Source: Anaeramoeba flamelloides (lineage: Eukaryota; Metamonada; Anaeramoebidae). Taken from it: a stretch of DNA of 64,000 nucleotides. Where the stretch lies: the NCBI GenBank assembly GCA_027625915.1, contig JANTQA010000016.1, positions 2,361,001-2,425,000 on the forward strand. The letters are read 5' to 3'. Below the pieces are notes generated by a model. That model was not told the DNA's origin. It made no database searches and saw only the letters and a program-made list of their open reading frames with translations. Of this stretch, positions 1 to 12,899 are shown one piece after another. A program made the position numbers and the translations under genes. How positions within the stretch are numbered: position 1 is the stretch's first letter; each line of letters opens with the position of its first letter.

Positions 1-1308
1 AATAAATAATATTTATGGGCAGAAAAAAAATTAAATATTTTTTATAATGAAAAAAATATTGTTTTCTCTGATAATTTTTAAATTATCTCCAAAATTTCAA
101 AAACGAAGAAATCTTGGTAAATAAAGTTGAATTTTTTACCTTACAGATATAGTCCATTATAATGGGATTAGGAGGTTATACTAAACCAATTTTGGTACCT
201 TTTCAAGATTTTTACAAATTCATGTTGCTTAAGTTTAATATAATAAAATTATTATTCAATGGGATAATAAATTAGTCAATTTGGAAAATATTGGATCTTA
301 GATCCCAAATAGTCTTTTTAACAAACCATATAAAAATTTCATAGGGGGTAATTCCCTTGTGACCCTGGAGTTTTTTTCTAAACTTTGTTATATTCAAAAG
401 GGCCCAAGATTATATATATATATATATATATCTATCTATCAAATCTTTTGTATAAAGTGCCATTTCAAGATTAAAGAAAAATATGTACAATAATACCTAC
501 CAAAGAACAGTTGATATTATGTATAAAGCAAAACTAATAAAATAAGAGATTTTCTTAAAAATTGAAAAACTCAAATTCCTACAGAGAACTATTTAGAAAG
601 GACAGAAAGTTCATTTTGATCTTGTGTTGACAATTAAATAAAATTTTAATAGAAATCAAAATAATTTTTCTACAATCATTTTTACACTATCAATAACATT
701 AGAATAACATAGTTTTTCTCAGTTATTATAAGCCTTATAAAAAAAAATTGATAAATGAATTATCTATTAAAAAAAAAATCAAAAAAAAAAATTAAAATGA
801 GAAAAAAAGTAAAAAATGATTTCAATTTTGAAATTTTCAGAAGAAACTTGTTTTTCAAATATTCATTCAAACACTTTAAAAACTTGTAATTCACTCATTA
901 TAACTGGTCCGATTTGAAGTGAAAATAGTTTATTTATATAATTCTCAAGAAAAAAAAACTAAAAAATAATAATTTACAATGGGGTTTTCGATTTCCTTAC
1001 TCAACTAAATTAAAAGTACCACTATTAAATTTATCCAACCATTATCAATATACACACAAATTTAAAACCAAATAAACTATTTTTCAAAAATTTTGGAACA
1101 CTTTTGAATGTTATTGGGAGTCGTTTTGAGGTTTATTCCAGTATTCTTAACAAAAAATAATTTCAAATTTTTAGATCCGAATCCTTTTTTCTAATTTTGC
1201 TGAATCATTTATTCTAATTTTGTAAATTTAAGTTTTCCTTTTTCAAATTTTTGTTTTTCTTTTGTTTTTATTTTTCTTTTTCTTTTTTTTGAAAAATTTT
1301 TCTTTTTC

Positions 1309-1343
<35 letters not shown>

Positions 1344-2189
1344 GATCGTGTGGAAAAAAAAAGAGATCTTCGAAAAGACAAATAATCACTAAGAAAATTT
1401 CGACTATGTAATGTCTTTGAAAATGATTTAATTATTCATAAAAAATCTTGTTGTTCAACTTTTTTTCAGTGAAAGTTCAATAATAAAAAATCGGTAATGC
1501 TCATTTCAAAAATTGTTTTACACTTATTTTTAGTTTTTGGTTTTATTTTTTTTAATTTTTAATATATCAGGCTTTTATAGATTTAGAATGACTTAAAAGT
1601 GAATTATAAATCATATTTAGTTATTAATGGTTCTTGAATACTAAAGGATAATTTTTTTTTTACAATTTATTATTTCGGGTGAGTCACAATTTTTGAAAAA
1701 GAGTTTAGTTAAAATTTATTATTTGTTACAATACATTAAGGTTAATTGTAAACCAAGATGCTATTTAAATCCATGTATTTAGAAAAGGAATGTTACTAGT
1801 TTATTTTTGATTTATTATAAATAATTCACTCAAAGTTTATTCAAACAAATAGAAGGTTTTTGAATATGTTTTATAAATTTAATAGATCAATAAATCATTA
1901 TTAAAATTAAAAATCATAAAATTCGAGAACAATTATTCTATAATTATTTTTTTTTTTACAAAAAATTTCTTCTCATTTAAAGGAATTATGAGGGTTAAGT
2001 AAAGGCACTTATTTGTTAAGTAATCAAAATTCAAGAAGAATTTTTAAATAGAAATAAAAAAAATAATAATAATAATTCTAATATAAATAATAATCAAAGA
2101 TTAATTAAAAAAAAATAAATAAAATAAATAGACACAAATATATAAAATATTATCAATAGAACCCTTCAAAATATTTGTGTATTCATTTT
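1..2189. other. Non-coding flank downstream of ATG5
   Basis: No coding segment is supported here. The stretch is A/T-rich with many homopolymer tracts, including a long T-rich tract at about 1255-1340, and a short TA microsatellite at 411-430. I see no tRNA-like or rRNA-like sequence. Confidence 0.6.
411..440. repeat. TA/TCTA microsatellite
   Basis: Ten TA dinucleotides are followed by a short TCTA run. It is a simple repeat in non-coding DNA. Confidence 0.85.
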
Positions 2190-5100
2190 TTAATTCAAAG
2201 TTGTAATTATCAAATATAAGAAACCATCTGGATGAGAAAAACTTGCTGATAAAAACGCAAGAGGTATGTTAGGGTCGGGTGTAATGCCTTGTATTAAATA
2301 TGTCATTGGTACCAATTTTTCCTCCTTGATTAAATCTAAATCCTTAAAAATATCTAATAATGTTAATAATTCTTCTGTTTCTTGATTTACTGGCTTTGTT
2401 GTTTTTTGAATACATTTTTTATTTAATAATATTCGAATTGCGAGTGAAGATTGTTCCTTATAATTTATTTCCAAGGGTTGAATGGATCTTTTATATTCAT
2501 CAAAACTCACTATAATAAAAATGATTTGGAAAATAAACACAAAAACAAACATATAAAAAGAATATAAAAAATTGGATAGAATAAAAGTTTAGAATTTAAT
2601 TCAAGTTTTTTTTGTGTAAATTGAGTAAATTAATATGAAATCAAAATAATAATTATTTCGTTTGATTTAGTAATATGTTCACTTTATTAATAAAGTATAA
2701 ATTTGAGAAAATACACTAAATTTACAAAAATATAAACACATTTAATAATAAAAATAAAACAGATAATTGTTGATGTAAGGTATTTCCAAAAAAAGTGGGG
2801 TATTTTTTTTTTTTACATTTCATATAATATTCCCTTTCTGAATAGTTCTAAACTCCAATTCAAAATTTTTAACACACCAAAATTCAATCTTTGAAAAAAA
2901 AATCTTTTATAATAAAATCTTTTTCAAACAAAAGCGAACACCTCTCAAATCATCAATAATATTGAATTTGATTGTTAATAAGATAATTACCTATTGCTGA
3001 TTTTCATTTTAATTATTCATTTTTTCATTTTTTGTTTTTTTATTTATTGATATTGTCCAGTTGGAAAATGAAAATAACAAGATAAGAAGAGGCCAATTTG
3101 GAAATAATCTACCAGTATAAAAACAGAAACAGTTTAATTTTAATTTCGAATGAGCTAGATATAGGAATTTTAAAAGACCATTAAATGGATTGATGTATGA
3201 AACAAAGAAAAAAGAAAATAAAAAAAAAAACAATTTCAACAAAATACCCAGATGAATTGCGGATTTATATTGAAAATGAGACTTTAAAGAACAAAAGTTT
3301 GACGTGTAAAGAGTTATCAATAAAATGTAAAGAACTTTTCCCCAATTCGCCTTGTCCAACAGGTTTTTATTAGTTTGATAATTTTTTTTCTTTACAATTT
3401 ACAAAACGAGATTTCTCATTTCAAATAAAAGATGACACCAATTTTTAAAATATTTAATTTTAATTTTTATTGTTTTGTTTTGATGGGTTTTAAATATTCA
3501 GTTAAGTGTTTTTTTTATGTTTAAAAGAGTTTCTTAGATTTTAGAATGGTACTTAATTAATTTGATTCAACTATGAATAATTCTTGAAATTTTATGTGCA
3601 CTTTTATTTGAAAAAGATTTTAGATTCTAGAAGAAATACCAAATTAGAACCATTCACCAATTGGAATTTTAACACTTGTTTATAAATTACAATACTTATA
3701 AAAAAGAAATAATAAATAATAATCAATACTAATAAATTATCGTTGTGTTAAAACTTTTGGAGAGAGCAAAACAAAAAAATGTATTGCTAAATTTGTTTGA
3801 ATTCTATTTAATAAATATTGATCGATCAAATGGTTAGGTGACGTCAAATAATTTTATTTGAGTTCTTCTTTTTAAAAAATTTCAACTATGGCATAATATC
3901 AACTGTTCAAAAAAATTTTGATCAAACGAAACAAGTTACATAATTCAAAAAAATGAAATGAAAGAAAAACAAAAAACTAAAAAAAATACCAATCTTTTAC
4001 AAAAATCAAATTTATTTCCAATTTGAATGAAATTGTATTATTGTGATTCTTTGACTGTTTTGACTGCTAAAAATTTTGAATTTTAGTTTATTTGTAAATT
4101 GTCAATATAAAAATTAAGAAGAACCCTAATATTTATGGTGATTGAATCAGTATTTATAGTGTATATTTCAAAATATGTTTTTCAAAATATTTCCAAAAAA
4201 TAATCAAAAAATTCTCACTTTTTTTTATATTATTATTATTGAAGAAGTGTAAATTTAAAGTCTAGATTCCATTCACTTAAATTTCCTTAAGGAAGTAGGT
4301 ACATTTTACCATTTTAAAAAAATTAATTGCAACAACCTTACTGAAAAATGATTTTTTGAGTGCCACCAGATATTGAAACTTTGAAATCAAAATACCATTC
4401 ACTGCTCTATTTGCGAAAAGAAAACGAAAGTAAATCAGAGTTGAATCTTTAATTTTTTGATTTTTTGGAATATTTTTTTTGATTAAATGTTTGGTTTTAT
4501 TAAAATTAGGTTTTCGATCTAGAAATGTGTTTATATGAATAAGTGAAATTAATTATAGAATAAACATAAAAAAATAGGCACTAGAAGGTGTGTATTTGAA
4601 ACAAGTCTTTTCTTTTTGAAAACATAACAAGAAAGATCACCTTTCCAGATAAATTCTTTGAAATCAAGAATTGAAAAAAAAAAAAATTGACGAAAGACTA
4701 TTTTCGAAGATTTATTTTCTTTATCTTCTTAATTTAGATGAATCCAAGCAAGTCATTACCTTGGATTTCTCTCTCCATTACTATTTATTATTATTTTTAC
4801 AAAACATTTTTTTCCAAATTTTTTTTCAAAATTCTGTTTTCAAATATTTTAATCAAACCAAGCCAAAACCAAGGATACTGTTTCAAAAATCAAAGTAAAA
4901 GTGTTGAATTCTCGAAATCACAAAAAGACAGTTACAAAAGATTCAACTCAAAGAAAAAGAAAAATTGAGAAAAAATATCAATCAGAATTCTGAATTATTT
5001 TGAGTTTTCAATTTAATCCAAAATAAATAATTATCAAATCTAAACAAATAAATTTGATAAAATAATATTTCTAAAAAAGTATTTAAAAAATATCCTATTT

Positions 5101-8100
5101 TCTGAACCAAAACTAGAATCAGATGAATTAAATGATAATTGAATTTTTAAATTCATTTTAGGAATTCTTTAGAAATAGGAAGTAATTTGTTTCTCAAAAA
5201 ATTTTCCAAACAAAAGATTTTCCATTCAGAATTCAAAAACAAAACCAAGTAAAGAAGAAGTCATTGTATCAAATTTTACAGATAAGATCAAGAAATAAAT
5301 GATTTTTTTTTATTTTTTTTTGATCAATTTTTTCATTTTTTTGATTTCCGTTATCAAGTTGGTATGTAAATATATTATACTAAGATATCTGACAAACTCA
5401 TATTTATTAAAATATTAATATATTTGGTTAAAGGAATGATTTGAATAATTCAGTTTCACATAAATGCTGGCACTCAAAATTTGTAAAATTTATTTACTCC
5501 CTTAAAATAAATTTAAGCCTAAAATCATTGATTCCTTGATTATTAATTAATGAAAGTAATTTCTAACTGTCTTTCCTTTTTTAAAATTAATTCATTAAGA
5601 TTTATTTTTTTACATTTGTTTAGAAAAATTAATCTATCATTTTCATTAGGAAGAACATATCCATAAAAAAGTGATCAACATTTTCTATTATTTCTTTATG
5701 TTTATATTTTAAACCTAAAGGACAAAAATGATTTGAGTTTTTATTTATTACATAATAATATCAATTTAGGCAATTAGTAAATGTTCTGAATTTTAGAATT
5801 GTTGAACTTGATTAATTACTTTAATATCTTCTGATTAATAAATGAAGAATTTTGTTTTTTTTATTGTTGTAAAATATTTTATAAGAGTATCGTCAAGTGC
5901 TCTAGAGTACTGTAGAGTGCCGTAGAGTGCCTAGGTTTTTTTTAATTTTTGAAATTAAAAAAAAGCGAATGACACTTTTTCAGAATTCAAAAAATGGAAC
6001 AAAATCTTTGATTTCATTAAATAAATTTAATTTATGGAAAACCTAACTGAGGTTTTTTATTCAATTTTTGAAATAAAAAGAAAATTTATTAAAATTTTTT
6101 TTAAGTTTCTTATTTTAAAAATAACCCAACAGCAATTTTCTTAAGGTTTTCTGTTTTGTTTGTTAAGTGTTCTAGGTTTTTTTGAGTTTTCTATTTATAT
6201 GGAAAATCAATATTGATTTCCGTTAGGTTTTTTTTATACTTTTCGAAATAAACCGAAAATTTATTAAAATTTTCTGTTTATTTCAAAAAGTAAAAAAAAC
6301 CTAGAACACTTTCGAAATGAAAAGAAAACTCAAGAAAACCTAACGACATTTCCAATTATTAGAATTTAATAATTTATTATATGTGTAGTTATAGATTTCT
6401 TTTTCAAGATCAATTAAATTTTCTGAATTTTTATTAATTTTATTATTAATTCGTTGATTAAATTTTCTTAATTTTTCAAAATAAGTGAGACAAATTTTGT
6501 AATTTATTTTATGAATTTGATTTTTTTTATTTACTGAAGTGACCAAATTTTCGATTTTGAATTCTGTTTTATTAATAAGAATTGGTGTATTTCTTTTTAT
6601 GTTGAAAAATTCCCACTTTTTTTTTCCAAAATAGAAGTTCCGTGAAAATTCAATAAAAAGTGATGAATATGGTATATAATTAATTTTGTAAAAAATAAAA
6701 TGTAGTTGTAAAAATTTTCCATTCTATTAGAAATTTGTCGAGATTAAACATCTTTGGAAAAAAAAATTTTCGATAAAAAAAGAAAAAAATAATCACCAAT
6801 CTTGACACACTTTAAAAAGATCATACAAAATTGAGATAATAAACTTTATTATCTTTTATTTATGTAAGGTCATACAAACAAACAAACAAATTGTATTAAC
6901 GTTAAGACTCAATAAATGATAAATAATAATTCTGTAGATTTAAATAATTATATGATAGTTGGGTTTAATAAAGATATTTTAAAATAAAATTTTTCTTCTT
7001 AACTGTAGAAACAAATTTAAAGATGTATATGTATATTTTATTTATTTATTTTTTTTTTTTTGGTTAATAATTTGATGATCTTTTAACTAAATATCTAAAG
7101 ATACTTTTGAAATTTTGGAAATAAACTAGTATTCAAAATTTTCCACACAGTTAGAACAGTCAAAGAATCACAATAATACAATTGAATTCAAATTGGAAAT
7201 AATTTTGATTTTTGTAAAATATGAAAATCCATTTTTTCATCTTGTTCGTTTTTTGTTTTCATTTCATTTTTTGAATTACATAACTTGTTTCGTTCGATCC
7301 ATAATTTTTTCGAACATTGATATTATGTTAAAGTTGAGTTGTTCAAAATAGAAGAACTCAAATAAAATTAGTTGATGGTATCTAACCATTTGATCGATCA
7401 ATATTCCTAATAGAATTTAAACAAATTTAGCAATGCATTTTTTTGTTTAGCTCTCTCCAAAAATTTTTTAACACATCCTTGATTTATTAGTATTGATAAT
7501 TATTTATTTATTGTTTTGTGAGTAATGTAATTTATAAACAAGTGTTAACATTTCAGTTTGTGAATGGTTCTAATTTGGTATTTTTTCCCGAATTGATTAA
7601 ATAAGATTTTTTTTTCAAAAATTGAATTTTTGGTGGGTTAAAAAAAATTTTGAATTGGTGTTTAATTTAAATGAGATAAAAAGATAAATCTTTTTTAATT
7701 TTCAAAAAAGATCGATTTGAAAACAATTTTATGAAAGTGAAATCACTAAAAATCAATTTAAACTAAATAAACCAATTGAAAAAATCCTGGATCATTCATT
7801 TTGATATTGAATTAAATAGGAGTTAAATATCGACAACAAATGAGCTTTTAATTTTGAAATGTATATGTATATATTATTATTATTAAATATTTTTCAAAAA
7901 CAAAGATTAAAGGATAAATATTGTTGATTTAATTTTTGAAAAAATTGATGCTGGATTTTATTAATATTTTTTTTGGAAATTAGAAAAAAGGAAAAATTTT
8001 CAAATCGCCTAATTCCCTATACAGTAAAAAATTGAAAAAGAAAAAACATTATAAAAATTTGGTTCAAAAGTCCTAATTTCATTATAATTGAACTGTTTGA

Positions 8101-11100
8101 ATAATACAAATTTATTTTTCTTGAATTTAAGCACTCAGAAATAAAGTAAAAAATGTGAAAAATAGTTTAAAAAAAAAAAAAAAAAACTGAAGACTTACAA
8201 TTTTTTAAACCGTTCCAAATATTCGCCATGATGTTTTCCGTTATTTTTTGCGTGATTGTAGCAGATTTTGCTAATAGAAAACAGGACTCTTTAAAAGTTG
8301 AAGCAAAGTAATTGTATAATTCGGTTTCGTTTTCAAATTCTATAAATTTTTTGGGAGGTTTTTCAAAGTTGATTTGAAGATTCATTGGCATTTTTTCTGG
8401 TAAATTTGTGCTTTTACATACCATATCAAAAAAGACACCAATCGGAGTATTCCTATTTTTTAATCATTTATTTTTAATTTTTTAATCGTTTGTTTTTCAT
8501 TTTTTTTTGTTTTTAATTATTGTATATTTGAGGGTTAAAGTTATTGATTTTATGAATAATTGGTATTTTTTAATTCAAGATCTAAATAATGGATTCCTTC
8601 TTTCTTTTTTTTTGAAAGATCTATTGCAAAGAGAAAATTTATAGAATTATGTTTGATTTTGATTAAAGTAATTGTAAAAAAGTGGGACACAAAAGTTTTG
8701 AATCTTGGTAAATCCAATATATATATAATTTTGATTGAATTTCAATTTATTTTCTGTTGCTAACTCTTGTTTAAAAACATTTCATTTCAAAGAGCAGTTT
8801 CAAAATCAACTAGTGTTAATTTAAGAATAAATTTAACAAAATTTTTGATTCGGATTTACAAAAAAAAAAAAAAAAAAAAAAAAAAGAAGATTTGTATAAA
8901 TAATAAAAGTCCCCAACTCTAAAAGGCAAAGTCGAAATATAAATAAGATTTAATATCTCCTTAAAACATATTCCTATATTGTTAAATTAAATAATATTTA
9001 TTTTTAATTGAATTGAAATTATATTTATAAACTCATCGGGCATATGGAATGGTAATCATAGTTTCCATTTTATAAAAAAAAATAAATAAATAAAAATCTT
9101 TCAGATCCAGAAATTGTATAAAACTTGTTTCAATTGTCAAAGTGTTAAATTAAAGGGTTACATTATTCTTTTTTCATTTGGAAAACTCTCTTAATGGAAA
9201 AAACTAGTAATTAGACTTGATAAATTGATTTTGTGATTTCTCAAAGTAGTAAAAAGCAAGACGAATTTAGTTTTTATACTTTTTATATCTTCCAAATTTC
9301 CCTTTTTAAATTGCTTGGGTTCCTTGGGTTCCTCCTCTTTTTGTTTTTTTAGGTGTTTGTTGGGGGAAGTAAAAGTCAGAAAAAATCATTATAAGAATTG
9401 ACAGACTTGTTCATGATAAGATCTTAAACTTGATCAGATCATTGAGCAAATTGAACTTGACTTGAGCAACTGAAAAGAATCGAATAAAACTGATGTAATT
9501 TTAAACCAAACCAAAGTAAACTGAATCGAACTTTTAATATAATCTGTCGAGTAGATATCTTCTAATAAGATTTTGCTGTCGAGTAGTTATTTGTACTGGG
9601 ATTTTGCAAAAAAAAGATTTGGGAAACTTTCAAAAAATAAAATAAAAAAAAAAAATTATAAAAAAATAAAGAAAAGTAACTCAAAAGAAAATTTCGAAAA
9701 CCAATTCTTATTCTTAAAAACTCAGCACTTTATCTCTATAAAACCTTTTATCTATAAAGTTCAAAATTAAAACTTAATAAATTAACATATTTCATTTGAT
9801 CTATAGTTGTTCAAATATTTAGATCTCTTTATTAAAACAAATTATGGTCGAGATCGAAACAAATTCGACATAAAAAAAAACAACCACTAGCAACCCATTC
9901 AACACTTGGGGTTCATAACTAAACTTTTAGTTCAAGTTTTTACTTTTTTTTTATTATTTTTTACTCTCTTTCATTTTACAGAGAGGATATTGATGAGTTG
10001 TTCAGAAAAATGAATACAAAAGAAATATACGACATCACAATAGAATATTTTCTGACTAATATGACCCAGCACGCTATAAGAAAAAATGAATTAAAATAAA
10101 AGTCTAAATAGCAAGTCATTCAACTCACCAGAAACATATATCCTCCCAAAACTACATCTATTTTTATATCTTAATTTTTTTTCCACTCTTCATTTTTTAT
10201 TCTTTTTTTTTTCTCTTCTTTTTTTCAGAAAACTAAATTGAGTTTAAAATACTTCTAATGACTGTAATTAAAAGGTTCTTTTGACTACTCTTTGAATTAG
10301 AAGTCACAAATTGTTCACTTCAAAACTCTCTCTTTAGCATATTAAGAGCTCTTGACCAATTAATCCTTATCAATAAAGCCTACTATCTTTCATTTCTTTC
10401 TTTCTTTTCTTTCTCTTTTTCTTATCTTTGTTTAGAAATAAAATTTTTTTTTTCTTTTTCATTTTTTAAAGAAAAGATATTCAATGAGTTATAATCTTGC
10501 CTACTCTATAGCTAGGATAAAAAACTCTAAATAAAAATAGTGTTCTAGGTAGTGCCGTAGAGTGTCGCCAAGTGACGTGGAGCGTAGTCGGGTGTCTATC
10601 TTTTCCAGTATTCAAAAGAATAAAGAAAAATCAAAGATTTTATTCAATTATTTTTAAATTCTGGAAAAGCTAAAGATGGTATTTTTATATTTTTGAAATG
10701 AATTGAAAATTTATTTAATTTTCGGTTTATTTCTCAAATTTAAAAAAACTTACACTAGAGTAAATATGAATGTTGTAAAAAATAGGGTTTTTACAATTTT
10801 AGAGATAAATAAAGAGTTCCATATTTACACTTCTGTAACGTTAAGCAGGTGGTAATTTTGTGTATCACCTCTCTTGATTAAATAGAATGGAAAAAAAAAG
10901 TATCACAATTTTTTTTCGAATATTCCGACATATTAGACTTTATCACGATTTTATAAACTTGTTCATTAATTGTATAAACTTTATCATGGATTGAATAGAA
11001 AAATAATCACTTTCTCTATTCTTTTTTGTTTTTGTATTTTTATTCCTTTTCAGTTTTAATTACTATCTTAAAAAAAATACAGGACTTGGGCGTGAAAGAG

Positions 11101-12899
11101 ATATATTAAAAAGTTCAAATTTTGACTTTGATCATTTAAAGATTGTTTTTTCGAAAGTTGAATGAAAATTTTGTTCAATTTATTTTTCAATTTAGATTAA
11201 ACTTAGAAATTTCATTGATTTTAAAACTGAAATATTCAAAGTGGTATCAAGGTATATCGGTATTTTATGCTTATTGGTGTTGGAATATAATGTTTTTCGG
11301 GGAAAAAAAGCATATAATTAATTGTGTGTTGAAGGAAAGTTAATATATTGCAAATTTTTGGTTTTTTTAGGATTTTAGGAAAAGCAGCGTTTATTGATTA
11401 ATCAAAAACTTTTCCAAATTTTCCAACATTTCAATGCAAATTTGAAATCGTTTGTGTTTACTCCTTATTGAACTTTCCCTCCCAATGATTATCAAAGTGT
11501 ATTTATATCCTTTTCTTAAACTCGGTAATACTTGAGAATACAAAGTAGTGACGGAAATTCAGCAGGGACTTTTGGATTTTCGAACCTTTTCAAGGTAAAT
11601 TTCGATTTTAGTTTTGTAAAAAGGTTTGCTACAACTGAAAATTTTCAAAAAAAACTGATACTTTCAATTTGAAACAAGAAATCTAACCCAGCATTCTGTA
11701 AAGTCAATAAATTATATTTTAACACATAAAAAGAGTATATTTTGACCATGGAATATGAATAATCCTGATTGACAAATTTTTTGAAAAAAAAACTTAAATT
11801 TTGACAAGTTCTATTAACTTACCATTCTTTAAAGCCAACAATTAACATTGTAAATATAAAAGTAATCGGTATTCAGCATAAAATACTGGAAATCCTGAAA
11901 ATATTTCAAAAATGGAAATTGAAACAAAATTGTAACATTATTTTGAATTTGTCGTGTGTGCACTAAAAATACTTCTTCTGTAGCTTGTTGACTGTTTTAT
12001 AGATAATTTTGAAAACTTTTTGAACACAATTTTTTTAGACTCAACTTATAGATAGTCTTCTTTCAGGGCACACTCGGATATTTTATTTCAATTGGTACAT
12101 TTTTTTATTTTTTACATTTCATTTTGGAAATTGTGAACCAGTAGAACGAGTCCGATTGTAATTCGGGAAACACTTTATCAGAACAAACACAAATTTGTTT
12201 AAAAGTAAAAATAAGAAAAAAGTTCTTTTCATTTTTTTTTATCATCAAAAAGAAAAAATAAAAAAAAAATTATTGGATTCCTTTTAACAAGAAAGAAAAT
12301 GATCAAATTTGATTTTAGGAATATTCGAGTTTGTTTTTGAGATTAAAATTAGAAAGGAATTTTTTTTTGGTTTAATTTTTGTTGAGTATTTCCTTGTTTT
12401 GTGCCAAAAACAAAAAAAAAATAATTATTTGTTATTTTTTTGAAAGAAAGAAAGAAAGAAGTTTTTTCAAAAAATTAAGACGTACCATTTTACCGGTTCT
12501 GAATTGAATTGTAAATAAAAGTTTTTGTTGTTAATTTCTAATTCTTTTAACACAGGTTCGAAATGTGTAAAGATCTTTTCTTTGTCAAAATACAAATAAC
12601 TTGAACGAGGAACAGACATCTATTGTGAAGAATTGTGTATAAAAGGGAATTTAATATCATACGGCATTCAGAATTTTGAATAGGAGTTAAGGGAAAAGAG
12701 AATTGGGAAATAATGTGTGTAAGGCTGGAGCAAAAAAAAAAAAAAAGAAAAATTCTTTTTTAATTAATAAAAGATTTCATACAAATAATGGCCTAAAAGG
12801 TTTTTGAAGTTGTGTTGTATATTTTGATGACAAGTTAATAATAATAGGAATCTTACAATTCCAATTTTCTGTGTTTATTTGAACAATAGTTCGTTCCAT
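2190..12899 (-). CDS. ATG5: ATG5, autophagy protein 5 (four exons)
   Basis: ATG5 is conjugated to ATG12 through a lysine, and the conjugate with ATG16 acts as the E3-like enzyme that lipidates ATG8 on autophagic membranes. I assemble it from exons 12899-12783, 12619-12486, 8452-8199 and 2509-2190. Phases match at each join (0, 2, 1), introns are GTATGA, GTACGT and GTAAGT to TAG, and the product is 274 aa (human ATG5 is 275). Landmarks follow the family order: WNCKIPIII (near residue 13), VPRSSYL (42), PVKWNTPIGVFFD (81-93, human LKWHYPIGLLFD), IWNGLKN (near 162), and C-terminal IQGITPDPNIPLAFLSASF, then HPDGFLYLII. The ATG12-acceptor lysine (human K130) aligns with K138 in STFKES. Introns are 163, 4,033 and 5,689 nt and contain transposon remains. 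The weakest join is exon 1, which is short. Confidence 0.88.
3197..3370 (+). other. Small unidentified ORF in ATG5 intron 3, antisense to ATG5
   Basis: A 57-codon frame opens with ATG and reads MKQRKKKIKKK, then KYPDELRIYIENE, then a helical-looking segment with three cysteines, ending in a TAG stop. The composition looks coding rather than random, but I recognise no family. It may be a scrap of a transposase DNA-binding region or an exon of something larger. The opposite strand is also open over much of this stretch, with a hydrophobic translation that I treat as a shadow. Confidence 0.25.
4334..5508 (+). mobile_element. 1.2 kb dispersed DNA element, copy A
   Basis: This stretch matches 50438-51602 in the same orientation along its whole length, by eye about 75-80 percent with small indels. 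Both copies start near CTTACTGAAAAAT and TTTTGAGTGCCA and end with TGCTGGCACTC or TGCTGGTACTC followed by ACTCCCTTAAA. The start motif TTTTGAGTGCCA recurs inverted at the end, so the element has short terminal inverted repeats. Short frames inside are not conserved between copies, so it looks non-autonomous. Confidence 0.75.
5620..6546 (-). mobile_element. LINE reverse transcriptase tail relic, interrupted
   Basis: On the minus strand about 5760-5620 translates to a degraded version of the zinc-knuckle tail of non-LTR reverse transcriptases: CPLGLKY, then IIENVDHFFMD, which resembles the CNLCKKY, EEIDHFLWDC order at 57.2 kb. Upstream on the same strand, 6546-6340 is an open, Asn/Lys-rich frame that may belong to the same relic. 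The two are separated by the palindromic GTAGAGTGCC repeat. The assignment of the second part is inference. Confidence 0.4.
5885..6345. repeat. GTAGAGTGCC repeat with palindrome, copy 1
   Basis: It starts with tandem GTAGAGTGCC-type decamers (about 5890-5930) and contains a 78 bp near-perfect palindrome at 6225-6302 whose ends are AGGTTTTTTTTA and its complement. The same decamer recurs at 10.5, 20.8 and 53.0 kb, and the same palindrome recurs at 53118-53193. Confidence 0.7.
8453..12485 (-). other. ATG5 intron 2 (4.0 kb)
   Basis: The donor is GTACGT at 12485 and the acceptor is AATAG ending at 8453. Apart from the GTAGAGTGCC repeat copy near 10.5 kb I see only A/T-rich sequence and simple runs, for instance a 20-plus A run near 8862-8885. 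Short frames here show no recognisable protein. Confidence 0.7.
10478..10760. repeat. GTAGAGTGCC repeat, copy 2
   Basis: The stretch begins ATGAGTTATAATCTTGCCTA, shared with about 52970 in copy 4. It holds decamers such as TGCCGTAGAGTGTC and a degenerate version of the family palindrome at about 10683-10752. It lies in ATG5 intron 2. Confidence 0.65.

Larger units (their letters stand above)
3636..7592. mobile_element. Element with ~460 bp inverted-repeat arms in ATG5 intron 3
   Basis: About 3636-4095 matches the reverse complement of about 7120-7592 over some 450 bp with moderate divergence. Shared blocks include ACCAAATTAGAACCATTCAC near the outer edges and TTCTTTGACTGTT near the inner edges. 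Between the arms lie a separate 1.2 kb repeat (4334-5508), a LINE relic (about 5620-6546) and a palindromic repeat (5885-6345). The arms are either long terminal inverted repeats of one DNA transposon later invaded by others, or two opposed copies of one sequence. No transposase frame survives between them. Confidence 0.6.

Noticed and set aside
3009-3359. Minus-strand 116-codon hydrophobic frame in ATG5 intron 3
   Set aside because: Composition follows A/T runs. The opposite strand has the more protein-like translation, and it does not fit the ATG5 phase or alignment.
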